The position numbers and the translations under genes are program-made. The notes under the pieces are model-generated. The model saw nothing but the letters and a program-made list of their open reading frames with translations. It made no database searches and had not been told where the DNA came from. From Callipepla californica brunnescens (taxonomy: Eukaryota; Chordata; Aves; Galliformes; Odontophoridae), in assembly GCA_023055505.1 (NCBI GenBank), contig JALIRH010000030.1, forward strand, positions 7,684,001 to 7,748,000: a DNA stretch of 64,000 nucleotides, in the 5' to 3' direction. Positions 42,141 through 52,594 of the stretch are shown piece by piece (the stretch's first letter is position 1; each line of letters opens with the position of its first letter).

Positions 42141-45100
42141 GAATTGGGCCAAAGAACTCAATGGGGCCATAGAAATCAATGTGGCCGTAGAACTGAAAGG
42201 GGCCATAAAAATCAATGGGGTCATAGAAATCAATGGAACCATAGGGATCAATGGTGCCACAGCGATCAATGGGACCATAGGAATCAATGGGGCCATAGAA
42301 CTCAATGGGGACATAGAACTCAATGGGGCCGTAGGGATCAATGGGACCTTAGGAATCAATGGGGACATAGGTATCAATGGGGCCATAGGGATCAATGGAG
42401 CCATAGGGATCAATGGGGCCATAGAACTCAATGGGGCCATCGGGATCAATGGGGCCATAGGGATCAATTGTGCCATAGAACTCAATGGGGCCATCGGGAT
42501 CAATGGGGCCATAGGGATCAATTGTGCCATAGAACTCAATGGGGCCATAGAACTCAAAGGGGACATAAAAATCAATGGGACCATAGGAATCAATGGGGCG
42601 ATAGAACTCAAAGTGTCCATAGAACTCAATGGGGCCACAACGATCAATGATGCCACAGGACTCAAAGTGGCCATAGGACTCAATGGGGCCATAGGGATCA
42701 ATGGGGCCATAGGGATCAATAAGGCCATAGGAATCCATGTGGCCATAGAACTCAATGGGGCCATAGGGATCAATGGGGCCTTAGGGATCCAAGGGGCGAT
42801 AGGGATCCATGGGGCCATAGGGATGAATGGGAACATAGGGAACAACGGGACCATAGGAATCAGTGGGGACATAGTAATCAGTGGGGCCATAGAATTCAAC
42901 GGGGCCATAGGGATCAATGGGTCCATAGGAATCAATGGGGCCATAGGAATCCGTGGGGCCATAGGGATCAATGGGGCCATAGGAATCAATGGGGTCACAG
43001 GGATCAATGGGGTCACACGAATCAATGGGGCCATGGGAATTAATAGGGCCATAGGAATCAATGGAGCCATAAGGATCAATGTGGCCATAAGAATCAATGG
43101 GACCATAGGGATCAATGGGGCAATAGGAATCAATGGGGCCATAGGAATCAATAAGGCCACAGGGATCAGTGGGGCCATACGAATCAGTGGGGCCTTAGGA
43201 ATCAATGGGGCCATAGGGATCAATGGGGCCATAGGGATCAATGGGGCCATCGGGATCAATGGGGCCATAGGGATCATGGAGACATAGAACTCAATGTAGC
43301 CATAGAACTCAATGGGGCCATAGGGATCAATGGGGCCATAGTGATCAATGGGGCCATATGAATAAGTGGGGCCATAGAACTTAGTAGGGCCATAGGGATC
43401 AATGGGACCATAGGGATCAATGGGGCCATAGGAATCAATGGGGCCTTAGGGATCAATGTGGCCATAGAAATCAATGGGGCTATAGAGATCAATGGGGACA
43501 TAGAGATCAAATGAGCCATAGAACTCAATGGAGCCATAGGACTCAATGTGTCCATAGAACTCAATGGGGCCACAGCGATCAATGGGGCCATAAGACTCAA
43601 TGGGGTCATAAGACTCAATGGGGCCATAGGGATCAATGGGGCCATAGGGATCAAAAAGGCCATAGGAATCCATGCGGCCATATAACTCAATGAAGCCATA
43701 GGAATCTATGGAGCCATAGAACTCAATGGGGCCGTAGAACTCCATGGGGCCATTGGGATCAATGGGAACATAGGGAACAACGGGACCATAGGAATCAGTG
43801 GGGCCATAGGAATCAGTGGGGCCATAGAACTGAAAGGTGCCATAGGGATCAATGGGTCCATAGGAATCAACGGGGCCATAGGAATCCGTGGGGCCATAGG
43901 GATCAATTGGGCCATAGGAATCAATGGGCCACAGGGATCAATGGGGCCACAGGAATCAATGGGGCCATAGGAATCAATATGGCCATAGGAATCAATGGAG
44001 CCATAGGGATCAATGTGGCCATAAGAATCAGTGAGGCCATAGGGATCAATGGGGCCATAGGAATCACTGGGGCCATAGGAATCAATGGGGCCATAGGGAT
44101 CAGTGGGGCCATACGAATCAGTGGGGCCTTAGGAATCAATGGGGCGATAGGGATAGATGGGGCCATAGGGATCAATGGGGCCATAGAACTCAATGGGGCC
44201 ATAGGGATCGATGGGGCCATAGTAATCGGTGAGGCCATAAGGATCGATGAGGCCGTAGGAATCAATGGGGCCTTTGAACTCAATGGGGTCATAGGGATCA
44301 ATGGGAGCATAGAACTCAATGGGGCCATAGACCTCAATTGGGCCATTGGAATCAATGGGGCCATAGGGATCAATGGGGCCATAGGGATCAATGGGGCCAT
44401 AGGGATCAATGGGGCCTTTGAACTCAATGTGGCCATAGGGATCACGAGGGCCATAGGGATCAAAGGGGCCATAGAGATCAATTCTACCATACGAATCAAT
44501 GGGGCCATAGGAATCGATGGGGCCATAGGAATCGATGGGGCCATAGGGATCGATGAGGCCATAGGAATCAATGGGGCCATAGAACTCAATGGTGCCATAT
44601 GAATCAATGGGACCATAGGAATCAATGGGGCCATAAGAATCAACGGGGCCATAGGAATCCATGGGGCAATAGGGATTAATGTGGCCTTAGGGATCCATGG
44701 GGCCATAGGGATCCATGGGGCCATAGGGATCCATGGGGCCATAGGAATCAATGTGGCCAATGAACTGAAAGGGGCCATAAAAATCAATGGGGCCATAGGA
44801 ATCGATGGGGCCATAGGAGTCGATGGGGCCATAGGGATCAAATGGGCCACAGCGATCAATGGGACCATAGGAATCAATGGGGCCATAGAACTCAATGGGG
44901 CTATAAGAATCAATGGGGCCTTTGGAATCAGTGGGGCCTTAGGAATCAATGGGGCCGTAGGGATCAATGGGAACTTAGGAATCAATGAGGCCAAAGGAAT
45001 CAATGGGGCCATAGGAATCAGTGGGACCATAAGTATTCATGGGGCCATAGAACTCAATGGGGCAAAAGGAATCAATGGGGCCATAGGGATCAATGGAGCC

Positions 45101-45335
45101 AATTAACTCAAAGGAGCCATAGAACTGAATGGGGCAATAGGGATCAGTGGGGCCATAGGGATGAATTGGACCAAAGAACTCAATGGGGCCATAGGAATCA
45201 ATGTGGCCGTAGAACTTAAAGGGGCCATAAAAATCAGTGGGGTCATAGTTATCAATGGGGACTTAGGGATCAATGGTGCCACAGCGATCTATGGGACCAT
45301 AGGAATCAATGGGGCCATAGAACTCAATGGGGACA

Positions 45336-45869
45336 TGTCAGGGGTTTGTGGGCCGGCTCGGCCCGGCCCCGCAACAACCAAGGAAGGAGACCCACAGGCC
45401 CACACCCCGGACAGGGGGAAGGGGGAAAGGGAAAAAAGGAAATAAGCCCCAAAACAAAACAGCGGCAATGATCTGAGGGGGAAAAGCTAATTTACTAAAT
45501 AAGATATCAGGAAGTAAATAACACAATATAATGCAATACAATTTGGAATTAAGCCTAATTAATCAAACAATACGAGTGAGAGAGAGAGAGAGAGAGAGAG
45601 AGTGAGTGCCCGATAAACCGAAGGCCTTACGATAACGCTGAAGGCGGACGGCAGCGAGCACCCACTCCTAAGTGATCCTAGAGGAAAGAGAGAGAACGTC
45701 CCGTGACCGCAGAGGGTTTTTATCTGTTCCCTCTGAGCGGAAAACACGTGAAAAAAAAAACCAAAGCATTGCAAAGTCCTGTGGGGAATGTAGTTCTCCC
45801 TGACTCCCAATGCACTACATGATGCCATGATGTGGAATCCCAGTACCAAAAAATCACAAAACCACGACA
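45336..45869 (-). mobile_element. Solo LTR inserted in the satellite
   Basis: A 534-bp non-satellite island that begins TGTCAGG and ends CGACA on the plus strand. The satellite is continuous on both sides, with ACAT found at both edges (45,333-45,336 and 45,869-45,872), a possible 4-bp target duplication overlapping the TG and CA ends. Orientation is taken from its end: the minus-strand start (TGTCGTGGTTTT, then ATTCCACATCA) resembles the start of the LTRs at 49,053 and 52,176. It has no internal coding region, so it is a solo LTR left by recombination. A TATA-like ATAAAAA lies at about 45,718 (minus) and a dinucleotide AG run at about 45,577-45,602. Short open frames in it are not genes. Confidence 0.8.
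45577..45602. repeat. (AG)n microsatellite inside the solo LTR
   Basis: About 13 AG dinucleotides in a row, flanked by GAGTGAG and GTGAGTG. On the minus strand it is a (CT)n pyrimidine run downstream of the TATA-like site. Confidence 0.9.
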
Positions 45870-48800
45870 CATAGGAATCAATGGGGCCACAGGAATCAAT
45901 GGGGCCATAAGGATCAATGGGGCCATAGGGATCAATGGGGCCATAGGGATCAATGGGGCATAGGTATCAATGGGGCCATTGGAATCAATATGGCCATAGG
46001 AAGCAATGGCGCTGTAGGGATCAGTAAGGCCATAGGAATCAGTGGGGCCACAGGAATCAGTGGGACCATAGGGATCAGTGAGGCCATAGGAATCAGTGGG
46101 ACCATAGGGATCAGTGGGGACTTAGGAAACAATGGGGCCATAAGGATCAATGGGGCCATAGGGATCGATGGGGCCATAGAACTCAATGGGGCCATAGAAC
46201 ACAATGGGACCATAGGGATCAATGGGGCCACAGGAATCAATGGGGCCATAGGGATCAATGGGAACATAAAATTCAATGGGGCCATAGAACTCAATGAGGC
46301 CATAGGAATCAATGGGGCCATAGGAATCAATGTGGCCATAGGAATCAATGGGGCCATAGAACTCAAAGGGGCCCTAGAACTCAATGGGGCCATAGGGATC
46401 AATGGGGCCATAGGGATGAATGGGGCCATAGGGATCAATGGGGCCAAGGAACTCACTGGGGCCATAGGAATGAATGGGGTCACAGGAATCAATGTGGCCA
46501 CAGGAATCAAAGGGATCATAGGGATAAAAGGGGCCATAGGAATCAATGGGGCCATAGGAATCAATGGGGCCATAGGAATCAATGGGGCCATAGGGATCAA
46601 TGGGGACATAGGGATCTATGGGGCCACAACGATCAATGTGGCCATAGGGATCAATGGGGCCATAGAACTCAATGGGGCCATAGGGATCAATATGGCCATA
46701 GGAATTCATTCGGAAATAGAACTCAATGGGGCAATAGGGATCAAGGAAGCCTTAGGGATCAATGGGGCCATAGGGATCAATGGGGCCATAGGAATCAAAG
46801 GGATCATAGGGATCAAAGGGGCCATAGGAATCAATGGGGCCATAGGAATCAATGGGGCCATAGGAATCAATGGGGACATAGGGATCTATGGGGCCACAAC
46901 GATCAATGTGGCCATAGGGATCAATGGGGCCATACGAATCAATGGGGCCATAGGGATCAATGGGGCCATAGAACTCAATGGGGCCATAGGGATCAATATG
47001 GCCATAGGAATTCATTCGGAAATAGAACTCAATGGGGCAATAGGGATCAAGGAAGCCTTAGGGATCAATGGGGCCATAGGGATCAATGGGGCCATAGGAA
47101 TCTATGTGGCCATAAAGATCAATGGGGCCATAGGGATGAATGGAACCATAAGGATCAATGGGGCCACAGGAATCAATGGGGCCATAGGAATCAGTAGGGC
47201 CATAGAACTCAATGGGGACATAGGGATCAATGGGGCCATAGGGATCAATGGGGCCATAGCACTCAATGGGGCCATAGGAATCAATGGGGCCATAGGAATC
47301 AATGGGGCCATAGGAATCAGTGGGGCCATAGGAATCAATGGAGCCATAGAAAATCAATGGGCCATAGGGATCAATGGGGCTATAGGGATCAATGAGGCCA
47401 TAGGGATCAAGAAGGCCATAGGAATTCATGCGGCCATAGAACTCAATGGGGCAATAGGGATCAATGATGCCATAGGGATCAATGGGGCCATAGGGATTAA
47501 TGGGGCCATAGGAATCAATGGGGCCATAAAGATCAATGGGGCCATAGGGATCAATGGGGCCATAGGAATCAATGGGGCCATAGGAATCAATGGGGCCATA
47601 GGGATCAATGTGACCATAGGAATCAATGGGGCCATAGAACTCAAAGGGGCCATAGGGATCAATGGGACCATAGGAATCAATGGGGCCATAGAACTCAGTG
47701 GGGCCATAGGGATCAGTGGGACCATAGGGAACAATGGGGCAATAGGAATCGATGGGGCCATAGGGATCAATGGGGCCACAGCGATCAATGGGGCCACAAA
47801 AATCAATGGGGCCGTAGGAATTAAAGGGACTATAGGGATCAATGGGGCCATAGGGTTCAACGGGGCCATAGGAATCTATGTGGTCATAGGAATCAATGGG
47901 GCCATAAGGATCAATGAGGCCATAAGGATCAATGGGGACACAACGATCAATGGGACCATAGGAATCAATGTGGCCATAGAACTACAAGGGGCCATAGGGA
48001 TCAATGGGGCCATAGGAATCAAAGGGGCCATAGAACTCAATGGGGCCATAGGAATCAATGGAGCCATAGAAAATCAAGGGGCCTTAGGGATCAATGGGGC
48101 CATAAGGATCAATGGGGCCATAGGAATCAATGGGGCCATAGGGATCAATGGCACCATAGGAATCAATGGGGCCATAAAGATCAGTGTGGCCATAGGGATC
48201 AATGGAACCATAGGGATCAATGGGGCCATAGGAATCAATGGGGCCATAGGAATCAATGGAGCCATAGAAAATCAAGGGGCCTTAGGGATCAATGGGGCCA
48301 TAAGGATCAATGGGGCCATAGGAATCAATGGGGCCATAGGAATCAATGGAGCCATAGAAAATCAAGGGGCCTTAGGGATCAATGGGGCCATAAGGATCAA
48401 TGGGGCCATAGGAATCAATGGGGCCATAGGGATCAATGGCACCATAGGAATCAATGGGGCCATAAAGATCAATGGGGCCATAGGGATCAATGGAACCATA
48501 GGGATCAATGGGGCCAGAGGAATCAATGGCGCCATAGGAATCAATGGGGCCATAGGGATCAATGGGGACATAGGGATCAATAAGGCCATAGGAATTCATG
48601 CGGCCATAGAACTCAATGGGGCAGTAGGGATCAATGAAGCCATAGGGATCAATGGGGCCTAGGGATCAATGGGGCGATAGGAATCATTGGGGCCATAAAG
48701 ATCAATTGGGCCATAGGGATCAATGGGACCACAGAAATCAATGGGGCCACAGGAATCAATGGAGCCATAGAACTCAATGGGGCCATTGTGATAAATGGGG

Positions 48801-49052
48801 CCCCAGCGTTCAATGGGGCCGTAGGAATCAATGGGGCCATAGGGATCAATGGAACCATAGGGATCAATGGAACCATAGGAATCAATGGGGCCATAGGAAT
48901 CAATGGGGACACAACGATCAATGGGACCATAGGAATCAATGTGACCTTAGGAATCAATGGAGCCATAGAACGTAATGTGGCCATAGAGATCAATGGGAAC
49001 ATTGGAATCAATGGGGCCAAAGGAATCAATGGGGCCATAGGAATCAATGGGG
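45870..49052. repeat. 18-bp satellite array, distal part
   Basis: The same 18-bp satellite resumes directly after the solo LTR and stops abruptly at the LTR edge of the next retrovirus. It contains local tandem blocks: one near 46,500-46,790 is repeated at about 46,790-47,090, and a segment reading GCCATAGAAAATCAAGGGG recurs near 48,063, 48,261 and 48,351 (spacings 198 and 90 bp, both multiples of 18). One frame stays open for 890 codons (45,990-48,662), which means about 148 consecutive units without a net frame change. Confidence 0.96.
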
Positions 49053-49472
49053 TGTTATCCGTGACAGTAACCCAAGGGGGAACCTAGAAGGGGAAAAAAA
49101 ACTGTCCCGTCAGTGGCCGCGCGGCTGCCTCAGCAGAGCCGCACGCTCCGGGGGGAGGGGAAAACAGAGCGAATAGAGGGTCTGTAAAGAAAAACTCAAC
49201 GGCACGATCTGATAAGGAACGGTAACTTTACTAAATCTAATAGAATTGAACAATTGAGAGAGAGAGACAAAATTTCCAAACCAGAAAACGGGGAGCTTAC
49301 TTTACACGTGCTGAACTCCTCCCGGCAGCCCCGACAGCGCGTCACAAAAAGCGCGGGCTTCGCGTCTGGTGCCGAGCTCCGCCCCTCCCCTGCTCCCACA
49401 GCATTAACTCCTTAACGGCCTGCATGATGTTCTGATGTGGAATACCGGCATCAAAACCACAAAACCAAAACA
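49053..49472 (-). repeat. 3' LTR of the gag-only retrovirus
   Basis: 420 bp, plus-strand ends TGTTATCC and CCAAAACA. It is preceded without any gap by satellite sequence. Compared with the 5' LTR it has about 14 substitutions and one extra G. It contains AGAGAGAGAGAC and an AT-rich TTTACTAAATCTAATAG segment. Confidence 0.9.
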
Positions 49473-49488
49473 TTCCACCCCTTATTCC
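49473..49488 (-). promoter_or_regulatory. Polypurine tract of the gag-only retrovirus
   Basis: On the minus strand the sequence AATAAGGGGTGGAA immediately precedes the 3' LTR, where plus-strand DNA synthesis of an LTR element is primed. Its exact abutment fixes the element's orientation and the LTR edge. Confidence 0.8.
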
Positions 49489-49499
49489 ACATCATCACA

Positions 49500-50262
49500 T
49501 CATGCTTAACATGTATCTATATAAAACCAAGAACAGCAATAACACAGATTACATACAAATAGATCTATACATATACATATACACGTGGAATCACAGACTG
49601 CCCTCCCCCAGCATCAAATTCCCTTGTGGTACACACTGGACATCCCCATTTTTATCCATTACCCACCAGGAGCACCCAGGTCCCTGTGCAAAAACTGTTC
49701 CCCAGAGGGGTCTGCCCTTTCCAGAGGCTGGAAGGACCCACACCGCTTTTCCCAACATGCTCTCCACATGTACTACAGGGACCTTATCTCCCCCTGTAGG
49801 GAGCTGGATTGTGTAGGACCATCTCGGTTGACTGATCCCCTAGTGCTGACCAACCAGGTGGCTTCTGACAGATTTTTCTCCCAATGCTTAAATGTCCCAC
49901 CACCCAGTGGTCACCTCCACCATGGTGAGCACCTAACGCTTACCATTGCGAGATCGCGGCAAGGTGATATAATCAACCTGCCACGCCTCCCCATATTTAT
50001 ACTTCTGCCATCTCCCTTCCTGCCAGAGAGGTTTCATCCTCCTGGCCTGTTTAATTATGGCACATGTATCACAGTCATTGGGTAACCTGTGCGATGACAT
50101 CCATAATTAAGTCCACCCCTCGGTCTCTAGCCCACTTGTAGGTCGCATCCCTTCCTTGATGGCCTGAGGTCTCATGGGCCCACCGAGCTAAAAATAACTC
50201 TCCTTTGTTCTGCCAGTCCAAGTCTATTTGAGACACCTCAATTTTGGCAGCTTGATCTCTGC
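49500..50262 (-). pseudogene. Integrase remnant, internally deleted
   Basis: Reading the minus strand downstream of the gag stop shows parts of a retroviral integrase. The N-terminal zinc-binding pattern has its two His codons around 50,165-50,195 and the CxxC pair at 50,061-50,073. The beginning of the catalytic core, with a DYITLP-type segment carrying the first Asp, is near 49,970. A tail resembling the integrase C-terminal region follows (about 49,600-49,800). A one-base frameshift near 50,075-50,085 and several stops break it, and the central core with the second Asp and the Glu is gone. It cannot encode an active enzyme. The plus-strand open frame at 49,585-50,085 is its antisense shadow. 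Confidence 0.7.
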
Positions 50263-52152
50263 TGTAATTCTCTCACGTGCTCGTAGTGCAGGGGTGGGTT
50301 TTTTATGCCACTTCTTCATGTCCTCTCCATTCTCTCGTAAGAAGCTCCACATGGACACACGTGACATGAAGTTACTGCTGTCATTTGCTCGAGCAGAGAG
50401 GCGGTTGCCTTTGATGGCTGAGACTTTTATCAGTTTGATCAGTTTCTCCATCAGATTCTTTGGATCATCCCCGTCTTCATCCGGTGTTTCTGATACTGAC
50501 ACAGGTCCATCCCGGTTCATCAGTAAGGACAATTCCTCCAGTATCATTCTCAGTATCTTCTTTATGTCACTGACTTCTCCTGCTACCGATGATACAGCTG
50601 CAATGGAAACGTGTGATGGTGGAAGTTGCTGTTCAAAGTTTTGAAGTGTAGTAACCGCTTCATGAAATGGGAGTCTTCTGTTTCGGCCCTCGAGTATATT
50701 GAATGTTGCCACCAGTGTACTTGCGTACCTTTCTGGTGCTGTTTTTGAGAGCTTCCGATATACATCAGCTTTACACCATGCTTTCTCAGGATCGCGGTCC
50801 TGGTGTGGATTGTTAGGGACGAAAGTAGGATCGTACAGCATCTCTACTACAGCCATTTCTCTCAAAAATTGGACGCCCTTCTCCACAGTATTCCACCTTT
50901 CCACCTTAGGCTCCAGATCATCTTTGTAAGGAAATCTCTCTTTTACAGCTACTAGTACTCGTTCCCAGAGGGTAGCAACTCCACTCAGACATCTACTAAT
51001 CCCTCTGTCGATAGCTGGGTCTCGAGCAATGCTTCCCAGTTGGCGGGCTTCGTTGCCATCTAGGGACACGCTGCTGGCACCGTTGTCCCAACACCGCAGC
51101 AACCAGGTGACAATAGGTTCATCTGAGCGCCGTACAAACTCCTTTCTTGAACCCTGGATTTCAGTCATCTTTAGGGGCCGACGAATAGTAGTAATGGTGA
51201 TTTCTTCATTATCACTGTCCTCTCCATGCCTCACACTTTTCTTAGTGGCCTTTCTAGGAGGTGGTGGTGGTGGTGGTGCTGAGGAGGGCCCCTCACCTGG
51301 ATCTTCCTCTTCTTTCTCATCTCTGTCGTCTCCATGTCTCTCACCTTCCTTAGTGGCCTTTTGAGGTGGTGGTGGTGGTGTTGGTGCTGAAGAGGGCCCC
51401 TCACCTGGATCTTCCTTTTTTTTCTCTGCTTCTTCTTCTTTCCGTTCTAGCCGCGAGGACACTCGTTTCCATTTCTGGCCTTCCACAGGGGAAACCGACA
51501 CGGATGCCGGTGCTTCCTGTGACTGGTCAGGTTTAACCTCAAGGTTTTCATTTTTGCTCTGAACCTCGGTTTGGAAACCATTTCTCTCAAGAATATCAAT
51601 TATAGCTCGATAAGCACAAGCCAAGCCCCAAACAATCCGTTCCTTCTCAGATCTGCCTGAGTCACATGACTCCTGACCTAAACACTCACTGAATTTCTCA
51701 GGGTCCCGCAGGTGCTCAAGATCAAAATCACATTGCACCGGGGGTCCCCACGCTTCTAATTTCTTCCCTAACTTTTCCCACCTTCCCTGCCATTCAACAC
51801 TCTCTGGTTCTGAGGAAGGCTTCCTCCACTGGATGTAAATTACTGTTACAGTGAGTACATTCAGAAAAACGGATAACACAGTTGCCAGGCTGACATATTT
51901 AACATAGGTAAAAACCTGAAAAGAGTACCTGGAAACCAATCCAAATGCCGTATAATCTGTCATATTAACCAGGGCGTTTAGGCAGGAGGGGGGTAACCCC
52001 ATCAGCACACTAAAGCAGCTGTATGCATATATGACTCCGGTGTTGAACATGAGGAGCTTAAAAAGACGCCAACATGCTCTAAGGTACATGAAAACACTTA
52101 GTCCACTCAGCACCAGTTTTACAGTGGAGTACAAATACTGGATTGCCCGCAT
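50224..52152 (-). CDS. Gag-like protein of an avian endogenous retrovirus
   Basis: A 642-codon uninterrupted ORF starting at the first ATG (52,152) and ending with TAG at 50,224-50,226. A GTG lies in frame 7 codons earlier, but ATG is preferred. Residues about 5-52 and 84-108 are strongly hydrophobic and could form two or three membrane segments. Residues about 240-315 are acidic and proline-rich with a 36-residue internal tandem duplication (EDPGEGPSSAP at 247 and 283). Residues about 345-485 include VTWLLRCWDNGASS and later KVERWNTVEKGVQFLREMA, a pattern I associate with capsid regions of avian ERV gag proteins. No CCHC zinc knuckle was seen. Only 23 bp separate the 5' LTR from the ATG, so the usual leader is missing. 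Function is inferred; the open frame could reflect recent insertion or retention. Confidence 0.72.
   Translation of the reverse strand: MRAIQYLYSTVKLVLSGLSVFMYLRACWRLFKLLMFNTGVIYAYSCFSVLMGLPPSCLNALVNMTDYTAFGLVSRYSFQVFTYVKYVSLATVLSVFLNVLTVTVIYIQWRKPSSEPESVEWQGRWEKLGKKLEAWGPPVQCDFDLEHLRDPEKFSECLGQESCDSGRSEKERIVWGLACAYRAIIDILERNGFQTEVQSKNENLEVKPDQSQEAPASVSVSPVEGQKWKRVSSRLERKEEEAEKKKEDPGEGPSSAPTPPPPPQKATKEGERHGDDRDEKEEEDPGEGPSSAPPPPPPPRKATKKSVRHGEDSDNEEITITTIRRPLKMTEIQGSRKEFVRRSDEPIVTWLLRCWDNGASSVSLDGNEARQLGSIARDPAIDRGISRCLSGVATLWERVLVAVKERFPYKDDLEPKVERWNTVEKGVQFLREMAVVEMLYDPTFVPNNPHQDRDPEKAWCKADVYRKLSKTAPERYASTLVATFNILEGRNRRLPFHEAVTTLQNFEQQLPPSHVSIAAVSSVAGEVSDIKKILRMILEELSLLMNRDGPVSVSETPDEDGDDPKNLMEKLIKLIKVSAIKGNRLSARANDSSNFMSRVSMWSFLRENGEDMKKWHKKPTPALRARERITAEIKLPKLRCLK
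51245..51460 (-). repeat. 108-bp tandem duplication in the gag-like ORF
   Basis: GTGGCCTTT starts at 51,245 and again at 51,353, each followed by a GGTGGTGGTGG run and GAGGGCCCCTCACCTGGATC. The in-frame 108-bp duplication encodes two acidic-plus-polyproline segments of 36 residues. It is imperfect: a GAGGTGG/GGAGGTGG boundary and the number of GGT codons differ. Confidence 0.85.
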
Positions 52153-52175
52153 CCTCCACCAATAATGTGTCACGG

Positions 52176-52594
52176 TGTTATCCGTGACAGTAACCCAAGG
52201 GGGAACCGAGAAGGGAAAAAAAACTGTCCCGTCAGTGGCCGCGCGGCCGCCTCAGCAGAGCCGCACGCTCCGGGGGGAGGGGAAAACAGAGCGAATAGAG
52301 GGTCTGTAAAGAAAAACACAACGGCACAATCTGAGAAGGAACGGTAACTTTACTAAATCTAATAGAATTGAACAATTGAGAGAGAGAGACAAAATTTCCA
52401 AACCAGAAAACTGGGAGCTTACTTTACACGTGCTGAACTCCTCACGGCAGCCCCGACAGCGCGCCACAAAAAGCGCGGGCTTCGCGTCTGGTACGGAGCT
52501 CCACCCCTCCCCTGCTCCCACAGCATTAACTCCTTAACGGACTGCATGATGTTCTGATGTGGAATACCGGCATCAAAACCATAAAACCACAACA
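52176..52594 (-). repeat. 5' LTR of the gag-only retrovirus
   Basis: 419 bp, plus-strand ends TGTTATCC and CCACAACA. Nothing in it overlaps the gag ORF, which starts 23 bp away on the minus-strand downstream side. At the LTR/leader boundary the plus strand has a 7-bp inverted repeat, GTCACGG-TGTTAT-CCGTGAC (52,169-52,188), absent at the other LTR. Confidence 0.9.

Larger units (their letters stand above)
1..45335. repeat. 18-bp satellite array, main part
   Basis: Head-to-tail copies of an 18-bp unit, consensus GGGGCCATAGGGATCAAT. Common variants change the middle (ATAGGAATCAAT, ATAGAACTCAAT), the fourth G (GTGGCC) or the last bases (AAA, AGT, GAT). Unit length is nearly always exactly 18. 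Single-base gains or losses are rare and shift the reading phase. The consensus has no CpG and carries one GGCC; the GGGATC variants also carry GATC. The plus strand is G-rich throughout. No unrelated sequence was seen in this stretch. The array begins before the window. Reading the unit in six frames gives hexapeptides GAIGIN and GHRDQW (plus) and MAPLIP and IDPYGP (minus); the remaining two frames contain a stop in every unit. Frequent amino-acid-changing variants argue against coding constraint. Confidence 0.97.
49053..52594 (-). mobile_element. Gag-only endogenous retrovirus, internally deleted
   Basis: Two direct LTRs (49,053-49,472 and 52,176-52,594) flank 2.7 kb. The coding strand is minus, so the right LTR is 5'. 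A polypurine tract (AATAAGGGGTGGAA on the minus strand) sits exactly against the left, 3' LTR. Inside are a long gag-like ORF and the eroded end of an integrase; protease, reverse transcriptase, RNase H and env are missing. The LTRs differ at about 14 sites plus one indel in 419 bp (about 3 percent), about three times the divergence of the other provirus in this window. No target duplication is visible: the left flank is satellite and the right flank is not. Family assignment (an avian class III/ERVL-like lineage) is inferred from the gag style and polypurine tract. Confidence 0.85.

Noticed and set aside
1..45335. CRISPR-like array of short direct repeats
   Set aside because: The repeats are contiguous with no unique spacers and the setting is avian; it is a satellite.
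45338..45870. Small ORFs in the solo LTR
   Set aside because: LTR sequence with TATA-like and AG-repeat content; frames are short and cross the satellite boundary.
45990..48662. 890-codon open frame reading GAIGIN-type repeats
   Set aside because: The frame is open because the 18-bp unit has no stop in it. Units vary freely at amino-acid-changing sites and three other frames are equally open, so there is no sign of coding selection.
49585..50085. 166-codon plus-strand ORF
   Set aside because: It is antisense to the integrase remnant of a minus-strand provirus and has no domain of its own.
51029..51364. Plus-strand ORF with Ser-rich and Gly-rich runs
   Set aside because: Antisense shadow of the acidic/proline repeat in the gag-like ORF.
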